The notes under the pieces: model-generated
The model's input: only the letters and a program-made list of their open reading frames with translations
Told to the model about the DNA's origin: nothing
Databases searched by the model: none
Shown here: positions 18,270 to 26,494 of the stretch, piece after piece
Layout of the letters: each line of letters opens with the position of its first letter
Numbering within the stretch: position 1 is the stretch's first letter
Program-made: the position numbers and the translations under genes
Source: Phytophthora quininea
Lineage: Eukaryota; Oomycota; Peronosporomycetes; Peronosporales; Peronosporaceae
Assembly: GCA_011947345.1 (NCBI GenBank)
Contig: JAAVTG010000330.1
Coordinates: 1 to 26,494, forward strand
Direction: 5' to 3'
DNA length: 26,494 nucleotides

Positions 18270-19220
18270 GGCTTGCGAGAGCTAGGAGTAGTCGAAGGAG
18301 GCGTGCTGCCGGCGCTGCAAAAGCGAGAATGAGGACTCGGCGATCGAGCCTCCACTGCGACCACCACAACGGTTGGAGTTAGTCGATGGAGGATCGGTCT
18401 AGAGCTTCAAGCTCCCTGCGCTCGAAACAGCCGACGGATAGCAGTCGCACATTTCTTCGCAGACCTCTACAGGGGGCCATCTAGCATCAAAACAGCTAAG
18501 AAATAGGAAAGTTTGAACACGCGAGACCTGAAGTACAGGTGCAGACAACAACACGAGTAGTGGCCAATCGCTTTATGATTATTGCATTTCTCCGGCGATG
18601 AAGGAACATAGATTTGGGGGGCTAGAACAATGAGCGAGAAAATGATCGACGCAGCAGCAAACTCAGTAAAACGTTGATATTGTTGCTTGTGGATACTAGA
18701 CGACTCTCGACACATAACCTCTCGATCTCCCGCGTCAAGATTGCACGCGCTTCCTGCGCGAGCCGAACTTTCCCGCATTGCAGACGTTCTTGGAGCTTAC
18801 ACGCGGCGGCGCTTTCGGCGGCCGTTGCATTTGCTGGACGGTGCCGGTGTCATTTCGGGGTGTTGTTACCACCGCTCTCTGGGGCTGGGGTGGTCTGCTC
18901 GGAAGACGGGGAGTTCGAGCTCCCACCAGAGGGAGGCGAACCCGAGTTACCGCTCGACGGCGAGTCTGAGTTACCACTGGAAGGCGAGTCCGAATTGCCA
19001 CTCGAGGGTGACGTCTGCGAGACGCTCGATCCGTCACCCGTGGACGGTGTCGATTGCGAGGTGCCGCCACCAGCAGGACCCGACAACGGGATGCAGTTCT
19101 TGTACACCTGCCAGTACGTCTTACCATCGAGACGCTGCAGAGCCAACCAGTAGAAGCGGAACATGCAGCCGCCCGACGCGCAAGACGAGTAGTCGACGGG
19201 CTTGAACACCGAGATGGTCT
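18256..19220. repeat. Duplicated block, copy A (965 bp)
   Basis: This block spans the first five codons and promoter of LPMO copy 1, the spacer, and the 3' half of LPMO copy 2. It is nearly identical to 22564-23528 at a constant offset of 4308. Differences noted are a T/C at 18292, G-run changes at 18857-18860 and near 18908-18911, and a C/T near 19208. Confidence 0.92.
18317..18332 (-). promoter_or_regulatory. Inr-FPR core promoter of LPMO copy 1
   Basis: The minus strand reads TCATTCT, CG, then CTTTTGC, a full match to YCAYTYY + MWTTTNC, about 48-63 bp before the ATG at 18269. An identical copy lies at 22625-22640. Confidence 0.75.
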
Positions 19221-19665
19221 GCTGTGTGCCATCGCCGTAGGCGCTTTGGCAATCATCGTTGCTCAGCACCATCTTGTCGTCCAGCCAGATTTCGCACGGA
19301 CCGGCGTGGACGATACCGCGTGAGAAGGTGGCAGTGCCGTCCGTTGGCGGGTCCTTCGGGGTCGCGTCCGGGTTGGTGTAGCCGCAGTCGGCTCCGTATA
19401 GTGTGGTGTCGCTGTCAAGCAGCGTGCGGATGTCTTTGACGTTGTTCGAGGCCTTGAGCTCCTTGTACAAAGCCACCAGACCGTCATCTCCACTTGCTCC
19501 GTTCCAGTCTCCCTTCCACTGTGGGTCGATTTGCACGATCCACTCCGAGGTCTTCTTGTCCTTGAACTCCGACTCGGGCTTCTCCATGTAGCCGTGAGCC
19601 TGCACGTGCTGGAACGTCATGGCGACCGTAGCAGCGAGCGTCACGATGGATTTCGTTGACAGCAT
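18850..19665 (-). CDS. Secreted AA17-type LPMO (copy 2) with Ser/Pro/Gly repeat tail
   Basis: The 271-residue frame is intact and intronless. ATG 19665 is chosen because it gives a 23-residue signal peptide (MLSTKSIVTL...QHVQA) ending right before HGYM, the same spacing as copies 1 and 4. Family landmarks: WIVQIDPQWKGDW, IRTLLDSDTTLYG, TPKDPPTDGTATFSRG, VHAGPCEIW with the likely second copper His, SSCASGGCMFRFYWLA and YWQVYKNCIP. The tail holds 8-residue repeats (SPSSGNSD, SPSSGNSD, SPSSGNSG, SPPSGG), then PSSEQTTPAPESGGNNTPK. Its C-terminal half and downstream DNA are nearly identical to copy 4, pointing to recent duplication or gene conversion. Upstream is a perfect Inr-FPR element. Pectin cleavage is inferred from the family. 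Confidence 0.9.
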   Translation of the reverse strand: MLSTKSIVTLAATVAMTFQHVQAHGYMEKPESEFKDKKTSEWIVQIDPQWKGDWNGASGDDGLVALYKELKASNNVKDIRTLLDSDTTLYGADCGYTNPDATPKDPPTDGTATFSRGIVHAGPCEIWLDDKMVLSNDDCQSAYGDGTQQTISVFKPVDYSSCASGGCMFRFYWLALQRLDGKTYWQVYKNCIPLSGPAGGGTSQSTPSTGDGSSVSQTSPSSGNSDSPSSGNSDSPSSGNSGSPPSGGSSNSPSSEQTTPAPESGGNNTPK

Positions 19666-19717
19666 TTTTGTTCTTGACAACTTTCGGAGGAGGTTCGAAG
19701 TCTTTGAAGACCGTTCA

Positions 19718-19733
19718 GCAAATTCGAGAGTGA
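19718..19733 (-). promoter_or_regulatory. Inr-FPR core promoter of LPMO copy 2
   Basis: The minus strand reads TCACTCT, CG, then AATTTGC, a full match to the oomycete YCAYTYY + MWTTTNC pattern, 53-68 bp before the ATG at 19665. Confidence 0.75.
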
Positions 19734-20527
19734 GAAAGAGGGAGTCGAGGGTCGAGAGGGACGCTCGCTTTCAATTGCGGCGAAGTGGCAGATCCCCAAA
19801 ACCCTTGCAATGAACGTTAGTCCCCGCCGACTAAAAGGTGCAAGTGGTTAACGACAATCTTCGGACAGTGGAAACACCAGGTGTCGGCGGCCATCAGCCA
19901 ACAGTGCCGCTTGTCCAACTTGCTCCGCGGGCAATTCTGTAGAAGCGTTTCGATTGCCGACTCTTTACGAAACTCGTTAATCGAGTGACCCAAGCACCTG
20001 TGCCGGGAGAATGGCGATCGCGGCCGGGCAGAGACCTCGTCGAGGCAACCATCACGGTGTTCGCGGAGGTATCCTTACCGGTTAGCGCGAGAAAGACTCC
20101 AGAGGTGTTCCATCAATGCAGACGAACTCTTGCAGCAGTCCCAGCGCCATTGGGATTCAAATCGCCATCCACGCGCGAATCGAGTCGACTGTCAAGGTCA
20201 CGATCGTCAGGTCGCGAAGGCCGCGACTATTTGTACAGGGTGTACTTAGTACACTGTACTGGGTATCAACTTGGACCGGCGGCTTTCACATCTTCACATC
20301 TTCTGCCGGCCCGGATGGTTGTCGCGAAGGAAACAGTGTTGAATCTTTACGGGACCCGATACGTGAACTTTAAACGCAAAACGATTAACTGCCGCCTACT
20401 GGTTGTCACGGACACCCCGCGAGTCCTTCTTGGCGGTTGGAGCTGTTGAGCCACCGTGTTCGTTGTCTTGGACCAAGACTCAAGACTTGATCCGTCCCCA
20501 TCTTGAGATCCCCATCTGGTATGTACA
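19734..20527. other. Spacer upstream of LPMO copy 2
   Basis: No gene is supported. The plus-strand frame 19985-20449 has no recognisable domain. Two small inverted repeats occur: around 20237-20262 (GTACAGGGTGTAC, TTA, GTACACTGTAC, with a 2-nt bulge) and 20465-20479 (GTCTTGG A CCAAGAC). Confidence 0.35.
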
Positions 20528-21215
20528 CTAAGCCTTCAACAATTGCCACTCGCTACAGAGCTGCGCCTGGCGGCCTCGGCGTAGAAGCTCATTCAGTGTA
20601 CAAACCAGTACTTGATCATTCAGGCGTTCTCTCGGCGTCAACAGCGGCGATATACAGCGGTGGAGCTTGAATGGCAGGTGTCTGTTGAGCAGGGAGAAGC
20701 CGTAGTCATACCGAACTCTCCTCGGTCGCCTCCACAAAGTAAATCGATTCCACCGGCTGGCAAGTCCAGACGCCTCGCACAGCCACACTCTGTTGTCCCT
20801 GTCGATCATAGCCAATAGCCCCGTCCGCCATGAAATTAGCGTGCCCATTCTCGTTGTTGCCGCAAACCACAGTTAAGACCGCAATCATCTGGTAATGACA
20901 CTTGCATTCTGGACTGGTCGGCCTTGAGTGCAATGGGGGCGTTCTTCCCCGTCGGCGAGCGATTTTAAACTGGCACTTCGATTGCAATCCAGCCTCCAAG
21001 GACAGTCCTGCGGCATCACGTCTTCGCTGTTGACAGAACAAAGCGAGCGAAGAGCGATTGCAGCGAACTTCAAAGCTCTGCAATTGTTCATGCAGCTCCT
21101 TCTCGTCGTGTTGACGCAGTAAACGCCCCCTGATCTTGCGCAGCCGAGCATGTACAGCCAGCTTTAGTCCAGCACTTCGTTGCAGTCGCCGAAAAGCCAT
21201 CTTTGGCTTTATCAT
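20528..21215 (-). CDS. Uncertain ORF, possible remnant of an Ulp1-like (C48) protease or mobile-element protein
   Basis: An ATG at 21215 (MIKPKMAFRRLQRSAG) opens a basic, Gln/Arg-rich frame. It runs through GHANFMADGAIGYDRQGQQ and WTCQPVESIYFVEATEE, shifts frame near 20715, and continues RYDYGFSLLNRHLPFK...LLTPRERLNDQVLVCTLNELL to a TAG at 20528. The segment LTPRERLNDQ is reminiscent of the LxPxxWLND entry motif of Ulp1-type cysteine proteases, common in oomycete transposons, but the catalytic His/Asp/Cys region would lie downstream and is absent. It may be a fragment or a chance frame. Confidence 0.3.
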
Positions 21216-21570
21216 GCGGTGAGGATTGCAGCCTTCCTTGGTACTAAGTGCACTCGGGTAGTAGTCTTTACGAGCGATTATGGGACCTGTACCTGCAGAA
21301 GCATCTTAGCGCTCACGATCTCCAAAGCGAGTTGCCTGGTAGCAGCTGGGAGCACGGTGGGGCACGCTAACTCGATTGCCGTAAAGTGTTGAGCCTCTCA
21401 ATCTTGCCCAAGGTTGCTCGCTTAGTCACACTGAAATATCTTGAATCAAGACCTCAATGGAGCTCTTAGTCCACTTGAAACCTTATCGCAAAGCACCACA
21501 CACACGGCACTTGCTATAATCTTGCTGTCAGCTTGGATCACTCTTCAACTCTTTTGCTTCGCCACGTTCC
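21216..21570. other. Spacer upstream of LPMO copy 3
   Basis: No gene is seen; it leads into the initiator of LPMO copy 3. Confidence 0.3.
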
Positions 21571-21585
21571 GCTCATTCTCAAACG
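21571..21585 (+). promoter_or_regulatory. Inr core promoter of LPMO copy 3
   Basis: GCTCATTCTCAAACG closely fits the oomycete 16-bp initiator GCTCATTYYNCAWTTT in its first part, 30-44 bp before the ATG at 21615. The FPR half is degenerate. Confidence 0.65.
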
Positions 21586-21614
21586 TTCCGTGTCCCTGGC
21601 CCACCAATTCCTCC

Positions 21615-22541
21615 ATGGTTTCTTCTATTTGCCTCCTCTCCTTTGTTGAGATTGCCGCGGTCGGATTCCTCCCGAGCTTAGTCGACGCTCATGGCTATAT
21701 GCTCATTCCTGAAGCGGAGTTCAAAGATAAGGCAACTTCGTCTTGGATCGTGCAGATCGAGCCTCAGTTTGACGCCGACTGGGAGTCTGCTGGGGTGACA
21801 CTGAACTGATTGCCTTATACGCTGAGACGGCCAAAGCGGCAGGCTACGACAAGAACATCCGCAAGCTTTTGGACACCTCGCTCTACGGAGCCGACTGTGG
21901 CTACACTGACCCAGATGCCGACCCCGAAAGATCCCCCGACGGACGGCACCGCCACCTTCTCTCGAGGAATTGCTCACCACGTGCGGCCAACATAATCAGG
22001 TTTCGTTGCGCTGGAGTCGGAACTCGCCACTGACTGTGTATGCTGGTTGGGCAGCGGCCGTGTGAGATCTGGCTGGACGACACGCTGGTGTTGCAAGACA
22101 ACGACTGCGCGTTGACGTTCGGAACCGCCGACGACGTCACCATAAAGTCGGTCCTGAAGCCCGTGGGCTACTCGTCGTGTTCATCAAGCGGCTGTATGCT
22201 GCGCTTCTTCTGGTTGGCGTTCAAAGGAAGCGACTCTGGCAAATACGTGCGGCAGATCTGCAGTGCGTACAGGAATCGTTTGAATGTTTGGTGCGGAAAA
22301 ACTAACACTTCTTTCTTGACAGAGGACTGTGTGCCTCTATCGGGACCTGCCGCGGGGCAGACCAGCACGAACTCCACCACTACGAACGCGGGGACAGAGA
22401 CTACCAAGCACTGGCACGTCGGTGACAACGAACCTGCCTGCTGCCACTGAAGGAGCAGCGTTGGAAGCGCAGGCATTGACACCGGCACCGGTGGCTGCTT
22501 CATCCTCGTCGGAGAGATTCCATGGCCGTAAGCGAAGGTAG
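21615..22541 (+). CDS. AA17-type LPMO (copy 3), plus strand, two introns, frame damaged
   Basis: This is the only copy on the plus strand and the only one with introns. Signal peptide MVSSICLLSF...SLVDA is followed by His26 in HGYM. Family segments: SWIVQIEPQFDADW, IRKLLDTSLYGADCG, TPKDPPTDGTATFSRG, CEIWLDDTLVL, YSSCSSSGCMLRFFWLA. Introns: 21981-22054 (ends ttgggcag) and 22263-22322 (gtgcgt...cttgacag; restores ICKDCVPLSGP, phase 1). The residue pair before CEIW reads His-His-Arg-Pro across the first intron instead of His-Ala-Gly-Pro. Frame breaks occur at the G run 21792-21795 (one G short), at 21921 (one extra G in GCCGACCCC) and near 22402 in the tail, which then ends GRKRR, like the basic end of copy 1. 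It may be a decaying paralogue or suffer from sequence errors. Confidence 0.7.
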
Positions 22542-22563
22542 ACATGAACAACGAACCGAGAAA

Positions 22564-23528
22564 ATAGTGGAGACCATGGCTTGCGAGAGCTAGGAGTAGC
22601 CGAAGGAGGCGTGCTGCCGGCGCTGCAAAAGCGAGAATGAGGACTCGGCGATCGAGCCTCCACTGCGACCACCACAACGGTTGGAGTTAGTCGATGGAGG
22701 ATCGGTCTAGAGCTTCAAGCTCCCTGCGCTCGAAACAGCCGACGGATAGCAGTCGCACATTTCTTCGCAGACCTCTACAGGGGGCCATCTAGCATCAAAA
22801 CAGCTAAGAAATAGGAAAGTTTGAACACGCGAGACCTGAAGTACAGGTGCAGACAACAACACGAGTAGTGGCCAATCGCTTTATGATTATTGCATTTCTC
22901 CGGCGATGAAGGAACATAGATTTGGGGGGCTAGAACAATGAGCGAGAAAATGATCGACGCAGCAGCAAACTCAGTAAAACGTTGATATTGTTGCTTGTGG
23001 ATACTAGACGACTCTCGACACATAACCTCTCGATCTCCCGCGTCAAGATTGCACGCGCTTCCTGCGCGAGCCGAACTTTCCCGCATTGCAGACGTTCTTG
23101 GAGCTTACACGCGGCGGCGCTTTCGGCGGCCGTTGCATTTGCTGGACGGTGCCGGTGTCATTTCGGGGGTGTTGTTACCACCGCTCTCTGGGGCTGGGGT
23201 GGTCTGCTCGGAAGACGGGAGTTCGAGCTCCCACCAGAGGGAGGCGAACCCGAGTTACCGCTCGACGGCGAGTCTGAGTTACCACTGGAAGGCGAGTCCG
23301 AATTGCCACTCGAGGGTGACGTCTGCGAGACGCTCGATCCGTCACCCGTGGACGGTGTCGATTGCGAGGTGCCGCCACCAGCAGGACCCGACAACGGGAT
23401 GCAGTTCTTGTACACCTGCCAGTACGTCTTACCATCGAGACGCTGCAGAGCCAACCAGTAGAAGCGGAACATGCAGCCGCCCGACGCGCAAGACGAGTAG
23501 TCGACGGGCTTGAATACCGAGATGGTCT
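22564..23528. repeat. Duplicated block, copy B (965 bp)
   Basis: Second copy of 18256-19220, same orientation. It begins 23 bp after the stop of LPMO copy 3, inside what was codon 5 of LPMO copy 1, and ends within the coding region of LPMO copy 4, where the two genes are homologous but less similar. Confidence 0.92.
22625..22640 (-). promoter_or_regulatory. Orphan Inr-FPR promoter, duplicated from LPMO copy 1
   Basis: Identical to 18317-18332. The gene it once served is missing: only ATG and four codons (22577 downwards) were copied. On the minus strand it now points into the 3' end of LPMO copy 3. Confidence 0.6.
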
Positions 23529-23979
23529 CCTTGGTACCGTCGCCGTAGGCGCTTTGGCAATCGTCGTTGCTCAGCACCATCTTGTCGTCCAGCCAGATTT
23601 CACACGGACCGGCGTGGACGATGCCGCGTGAGAAGGTGGCGGCTCCGTCTGTCGGAGGGTCCTTGGGCGTGGCCTTCGGGTCTGTGAATCCGCAGTCCTG
23701 TCCGTAAAGCTTCGTGTCGCTGTCAAGCAGCGTGCGGATGTCCTTGGCATTGTTGGAGGCCTTGAGCTCCTTGTACAACTTCACGAGACCTTCGTCGCCC
23801 TTGGCACCAGCCCAGTCTCCCTTCCACTGTGGGTCGATCTGGACGACCCAAGACGACTTGGACTCGGTGCCTTCCTTGAATTCGGCCAGAGGTTTGTCCA
23901 TGTAGCCGTGGGCCTGCACGCGTTGAGCAGACATGACGACAGCCGCAAGGGCGCCCAGGAACGCAGTCGTGGACACCAT
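23158..23979 (-). CDS. Secreted AA17-type LPMO (copy 4), chimeric with copy 2
   Basis: The 273-residue frame is intact and intronless. ATG 23979 gives a 23-residue signal peptide (MVSTTAFLGALAAVVMSAQRVQA) directly before HGYM. Landmarks: WVVQIDPQWKGDW, IRTLLDSDTKLYGQDCG, ATPKDPPTDGAATFSRG, VHAGPCEIW (likely second copper His), FRFYWLA, YWQVYKNCIP. From ISVFKPVDYSS to the stop it is nearly identical to copy 2 at DNA level, whereas the N-terminal half differs clearly. In the tail one G is lost and another gained about 50 bp apart, so RLPSRPPQPQRAVVTTP replaces PSSEQTTPAPESGGNNTP before the frame is restored. Pectin oxidation is inferred from the family. Confidence 0.9.
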   Translation of the reverse strand: MVSTTAFLGALAAVVMSAQRVQAHGYMDKPLAEFKEGTESKSSWVVQIDPQWKGDWAGAKGDEGLVKLYKELKASNNAKDIRTLLDSDTKLYGQDCGFTDPKATPKDPPTDGAATFSRGIVHAGPCEIWLDDKMVLSNDDCQSAYGDGTKETISVFKPVDYSSCASGGCMFRFYWLALQRLDGKTYWQVYKNCIPLSGPAGGGTSQSTPSTGDGSSVSQTSPSSGNSDSPSSGNSDSPSSGNSGSPPSGGSSNSRLPSRPPQPQRAVVTTPPK

Positions 23980-24016
23980 CGATTTCGCGATTCGAGAAGT
24001 TGATGGAGACGCTGCA

Positions 24017-24032
24017 GCAGATTCCGAAATGG
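24017..24032 (-). promoter_or_regulatory. Inr-FPR-like promoter of LPMO copy 4
   Basis: Minus strand reads CCATTTC (fits YCAYTYY), then AATCTGC (one mismatch to MWTTTNC), 38-53 bp before the ATG at 23979. Confidence 0.5.
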
Positions 24033-24633
24033 ACGATGTCGGCTGACGATTGCTGTTTAGTCCTGCACAGGCGAGGCCTCGTTGATTGTGACTCACAACT
24101 AGGCAAGCACAGCAACGAGATGTGCTTTGTGCTTTAGTCTTCCCGATTAACTAAGGGTGCCATATGACAACCGGGACTAACTCTTACGCTCTGTTGAGCG
24201 GCATCATCGAGGATCGCAAGAAACCCTGCTTCTGGGGTAGCATTTCAGATCGACGGTTCCGACGGTAAAGCGTTCTTCGCGTGGGCATGCAGCCGCTGCG
24301 CCACCGGAAGAACGCCGCATTGTCTTAGCAACATACACGCACGGTGTACTTCCAACAATGCTTCGTGCTGTCGTTGGGGCCGCAAATCTTCCGACTGCAA
24401 CGTCGAGGATCATTACTACGATGGGGATGATACATGTATAATAGCGTGCTTCCAGCACGAGGGCGGAACTGCATCGGTGTACCGGAAGCTCTCTGCGGTA
24501 GAACCTGCCTGGGAGTCAGTCCCCTCCTATCCAAAGATTTTGCTGTTTGTGGTCGCGCGAGTCCAGCACGAGGCCGCCGCATCACCATGGACATCCAACC
24601 GTTGCAACGGTTTAGCCCGCTGCCTTCGTGGGG
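24033..24633. other. Spacer between LPMO copy 4 and the SANT-like gene
   Basis: No supported gene; open frames on both strands lack motifs and good starts. Confidence 0.35.
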
Positions 24634-26333
24634 TCAAGATGACCGAGACTGCAACCATGGCGGCAAAAACTGCAAAGCAACATGTAGAACCACTTGGTCC
24701 TTGCGCTCTGTTGCAGGAATTATCTCGTTGCAGGATTGATTATTTTTAGCCGGCTTCGCTTGCGTAGGAGTGACAACTTGCTTGGTTGCAGCAGCAGACT
24801 GACCTGTTGTGGCGCCCTTGCTAGCGGTCACAGGAACCATTTCGGTTGTCGTGGCCGCAGTCACTGCGGTTGTTTGAGCCTTCGCGGAGGAAGACACAGT
24901 TGCCGACTGCCCAGCACTCTTCGTCTTGCTCGCAGCCGCAGCTACGGCGGCAGCATGCGCCAGCAGAGCGGCAGTAGTGCTTGTTGGCATGCGACCAGCC
25001 ATGCTTCCAGGCATTTGACTAGCAAGTTGAGGCTTTGGCTGGACGCTCTTGGACCCCACAGCTTTCTCCCAAATGCGGACACGCACAAGCTCTCGGTTGT
25101 ACCGCTCGATGTCTTGAACTGCCATTTGTTGGCACTCCCGGCGGATCTGCACAGACGCTGCTGCGAATCGACGTTGAACCTCTGCACTCGAAAGCACCGA
25201 CTTGTCTCCGGCATTCGCTAGTTCTTGCTGGAGGCGGATCTGGAAGAATTCGAGCTGTGTGCGAGCACGTTTGGCAGCAGGGGAGGTGTCGACGATGGTG
25301 TAAACACGCGCTCTTGAAGGGGACGGCGTGCCAACGTCGATTCTCTGCTTCTTGACTCCGACAGCAACTGCACCAGTCGCGGTCGAAGCCGGCAGGTGAG
25401 TCGCTGGCAATTTACCTGCAGCCTCGCCGATCGCTGTCTTTGTCTGTGGCTGGGCCTTTCGCTTGAGGAATCGGGAGGCCACAAACGTTAGTGACAGAGA
25501 TTTCTTCGGGTCAAACGGTCGATGCCACGAGTCGGAGAGCGCCCATCGGTAGAGTGTAATTCGGATATAGCCTTTCAACCTTCCCGGTACTGCTCTGCGA
25601 GTCTGCTTCTCTAGAGCTGTCACGTTTGTCTGCTGCGCCTTCCTTCGCAGTGTCTTGGTCCCTTTGCTTTTTAGACTCTACCGCTGTCGCCTCCTTATCA
25701 GCAGTTTGTTCTCCCGATTTGGCTGCATCATTCGTCGTGGACTCACTTTGCGTCACTAGATTATCTGAAGCTTCGTTCGTGGACTGCTTTCCTTCCGCCG
25801 GCATCTGCTGCAACTGTTTCCACCTCCTTATCTGCAGTTTGCACCTCCGTGTTGTCCTCATCATTCGTATTTGGTTCCTCGAGGTTTGCCTCCTTGTCAC
25901 TCACCGCTGCGCTCGCCTTGTTCGCTTCCTCCGCAGCTTTCAGTGCGGCTCTCTTCTTGTCTGCTGCCTCTACCCGTCGCTTCGCCACCTTCTGGTTGAC
26001 CTCCTTCGGTGAGCTCTGGATTTCTTCCTCGTCGGACTGTGGCAGTAGCTCGCTTGTCGTCTGTGCTGCATCATCCGGCACCTGCCCGTAGGCCAGAAAC
26101 TTCCACAACTGCCGACACTCCAAAGCACTCATCTGCAGCTTGTGCGTCACCAACTTCCTGGCCACTTGTGCCCACGGGATGCAGGCCGGTGACGTGTCTC
26201 TCTTCAGCACATTGGATGCCAGGGTCTGCTCCTTCAACTGGCCTAGAATCACCTCGCACAGCACAGTGCACTGCTGGCTGGTGTACTTGTTCAGCACTTT
26301 GCCAGGCTGTTTACTACTGGTTGTTCCCTCCAT
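24634..26333 (-). CDS. Probable nuclear protein with N-terminal SANT/Myb-like region, frameshifted
   Basis: ATG 26333 (MEGTTSSKQPGKVLNKYT) is the first ATG of the open frame. Residues about 15-85 look like a SANT/Myb-type helical domain: KYTSQQCTVLCEVIL, CIPWAQVARKLV and SALECRQLWKFLAYG, where the WKFL part suits the last helix. A very charged Glu/Lys/Ala stretch follows. The frame shifts near 25795 (DAGGRK to MPAEGKQSTNEAS) and again near 25550-25620 (to RWALSDSWHRPFDPKKSLSL). The last third has KRARTQLEFFQIRLQQEL, VQRRFAAASVQIRRECQQM and an Ala/Thr/Lys-rich tail. A chromatin or transcription role is inferred only from this layout. The exact C-terminus (stop 24634) and joins are uncertain, and unseen introns could replace the presumed frameshifts. 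Confidence 0.55.
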
Positions 26334-26494
26334 GTAAACTCGCGTAACAAGTGACGTGGTGGTGGTTGCATGAGCAGCCGCTCGCATCCGTCGGCGGTGT
26401 AGTGCATGGTGTACAGGCTCCGAGCGCACGGCAGGCGTCGCAGTTTGTCGCCAGGCCTCGGGAAGGCGACGGGGCCCGGGCGGAGTGCTGGAGG

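Noticed and set aside
18467..18778. Minus-strand frame repeated identically at 22775-23086
   Set aside because: Its repetition is explained by the duplicated non-coding block, not by selection for a protein; no motif is seen.
20237..20262. Hairpin GTACAGGGTGTAC/GTACACTGTAC as a regulatory RNA or terminator
   Set aside because: It is short, bulged and isolated, with no adjacent gene context to support function.
19985..20449. Plus-strand frame of 154 residues between LPMO copies
   Set aside because: Composition and lack of motifs suggest a chance open frame in GC-rich DNA.
24204..24458. Minus-strand frame of 84 residues downstream of the SANT-like gene
   Set aside because: No motif, overlaps other frames, and no promoter-like element near its start.

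Overview
The window looks like nuclear DNA of a plant-associated oomycete, most likely Phytophthora or a close relative. Four copies of a secreted oomycete-type copper monooxygenase (AA17 LPMO family) carry the typical N-terminal HGYM after the signal peptide. Genes are compact, introns are short (about 56-170 bp), and several genes are preceded by an oomycete Inr-FPR core promoter (pattern YCAYTYY followed by MWTTTNC).

Layout. 1-3462 (+): 3' part of a long coiled-coil protein with an N-terminal C2-like region. 3606-5420 (-): lipoxygenase-like enzyme. 5862-6401 (-): small secreted repeat protein, divergent from 6882-7582 (+), the RNA polymerase II CTD phosphatase Ssu72. 7623-13427 (-): an MCM9 DNA helicase gene split by a complete hAT DNA transposon (7985-10978, + strand transposase, 26-bp terminal inverted repeats, perfect 8-bp target duplication GGTATCAG). 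14520-15000: two weak small genes. 15579-16937 (+): five-exon protein with five tandem Cys-Cys-Cys-His finger repeats (WRKY19-like). 17415-23979: LPMO cluster, with three minus-strand intronless copies and one damaged plus-strand copy with two introns; an approximately 965-bp, nearly identical block is present twice (18256-19220 and 22564-23528). 20528-21215 (-): uncertain ORF. 24634-26333 (-): probable nuclear protein with an N-terminal SANT/Myb-like stretch.

The housekeeping genes (Ssu72 for transcription, MCM9 for homologous-recombination repair) are unrelated to the secreted-enzyme cluster, which is the adaptive part of the window and shows recent duplication, gene conversion and decay. 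Many otherwise conserved genes, including Ssu72 and the MCM9 Walker A site, carry single-base frameshifts, mostly in homopolymer runs. This pattern suggests consensus errors in the assembly rather than general gene death, so broken frames here should be treated with caution. The hAT insertion in MCM9, by contrast, has unmistakable structural hallmarks and is real unless misassembled.
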